Of a stretch of DNA of 5,959 bases, positions 5,840 to 5,959 are shown piece after piece. Origin of the DNA: Bacteroidales bacterium UBA4417 (GTDB lineage: Bacteria; Bacteroidota; Bacteroidia; Bacteroidales; UBA4417); NCBI GenBank assembly GCA_002389705.1, contig DGQJ01000156.1, positions 1 to 5,959 of the forward strand, written 5' to 3'. Numbering within the stretch: the stretch's first letter is position 1; every line of letters starts with the position of its first letter. The position numbers were made by a program, and so were the translations under genes. The notes under the pieces were generated by a model. The model did not search any database, had not been told where the DNA came from, and saw nothing but the letters and a program-made list of their open reading frames with translations.

Positions 5840-5959
5840 CATATACCCTGCCGGGATTGTACTGAGTCGCAAATAGAATACCTGTATCCCTGTGATTATC
5901 TCAGCTTTACAATTAGTTTTTGGGGTCCGCTGCTTAAAATTGTTATGATTTTCCAAAAA

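Noticed and set aside
5837..5959. An open - strand frame of about 40 codons at the right edge
   Set aside because: It could be the end of a gene entering from the right, but it is short, lacks a recognisable motif and ends inside the inverted repeat; chance openness cannot be excluded.
1..5959. CRISPR array, insertion sequence or defence island
   Set aside because: No regularly spaced repeats, transposase, integrase, nuclease or helicase reading frame is seen on either strand.

Overview
The window looks like ordinary chromosome from a Bacteroidota bacterium, probably Bacteroidales-like, though the order is uncertain. Three signs point there: a protein of the Bacteroidota-specific 'putative porin' family, genes without a clear Shine-Dalgarno, and promoters with the Bacteroidota -7 element TAnnTTTG. 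The exact octamer TACTTTTG stands before three separate genes.

Layout. Positions 1-229 are a leader carrying the porin promoter. A complete outer-membrane porin-like protein lies on + (230-2188). It converges on a SpoU/TrmH-family RNA 2'-O-ribose methyltransferase on - (2230-3039). Positions 3040-3557 hold no convincing gene; they carry the methyltransferase promoter, a possible gene remnant and the hipBA control region. A complete hipB-hipA toxin-antitoxin operon follows on + (3558-5102), and a small unrecognised ORF ends it (5125-5331, or from 5107 with a TTG start). A long hairpin with A and T tracts on either side (5424-5460) separates this operon from two tandem leucine tRNA genes on - (anticodons CAG and GAG). 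Tandem promoter candidates for the tRNAs lie at about 5741-5800. From about 5801 to the right edge there is no supported gene.

How the parts fit. The porin, the methyltransferase and the tRNAs are housekeeping genes. The accessory part is the hip operon. HipB is an Xre-type repressor and antitoxin, and HipA a full-length Ser/Thr kinase with its catalytic motifs intact. The hip promoter contains a perfect TGTTG-N8-CAACA site over the start region and a second, imperfect copy 31 bp upstream over the -33 region. Five-base arms with an 8-bp spacer match the layout of the E. coli hip operator, TATCC-N8-GGATA, but the half-site is different, so autorepression is likely. The most original points are this operator and the small third ORF. 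I see no CRISPR array, transposase, integrase or clearly new defence system.
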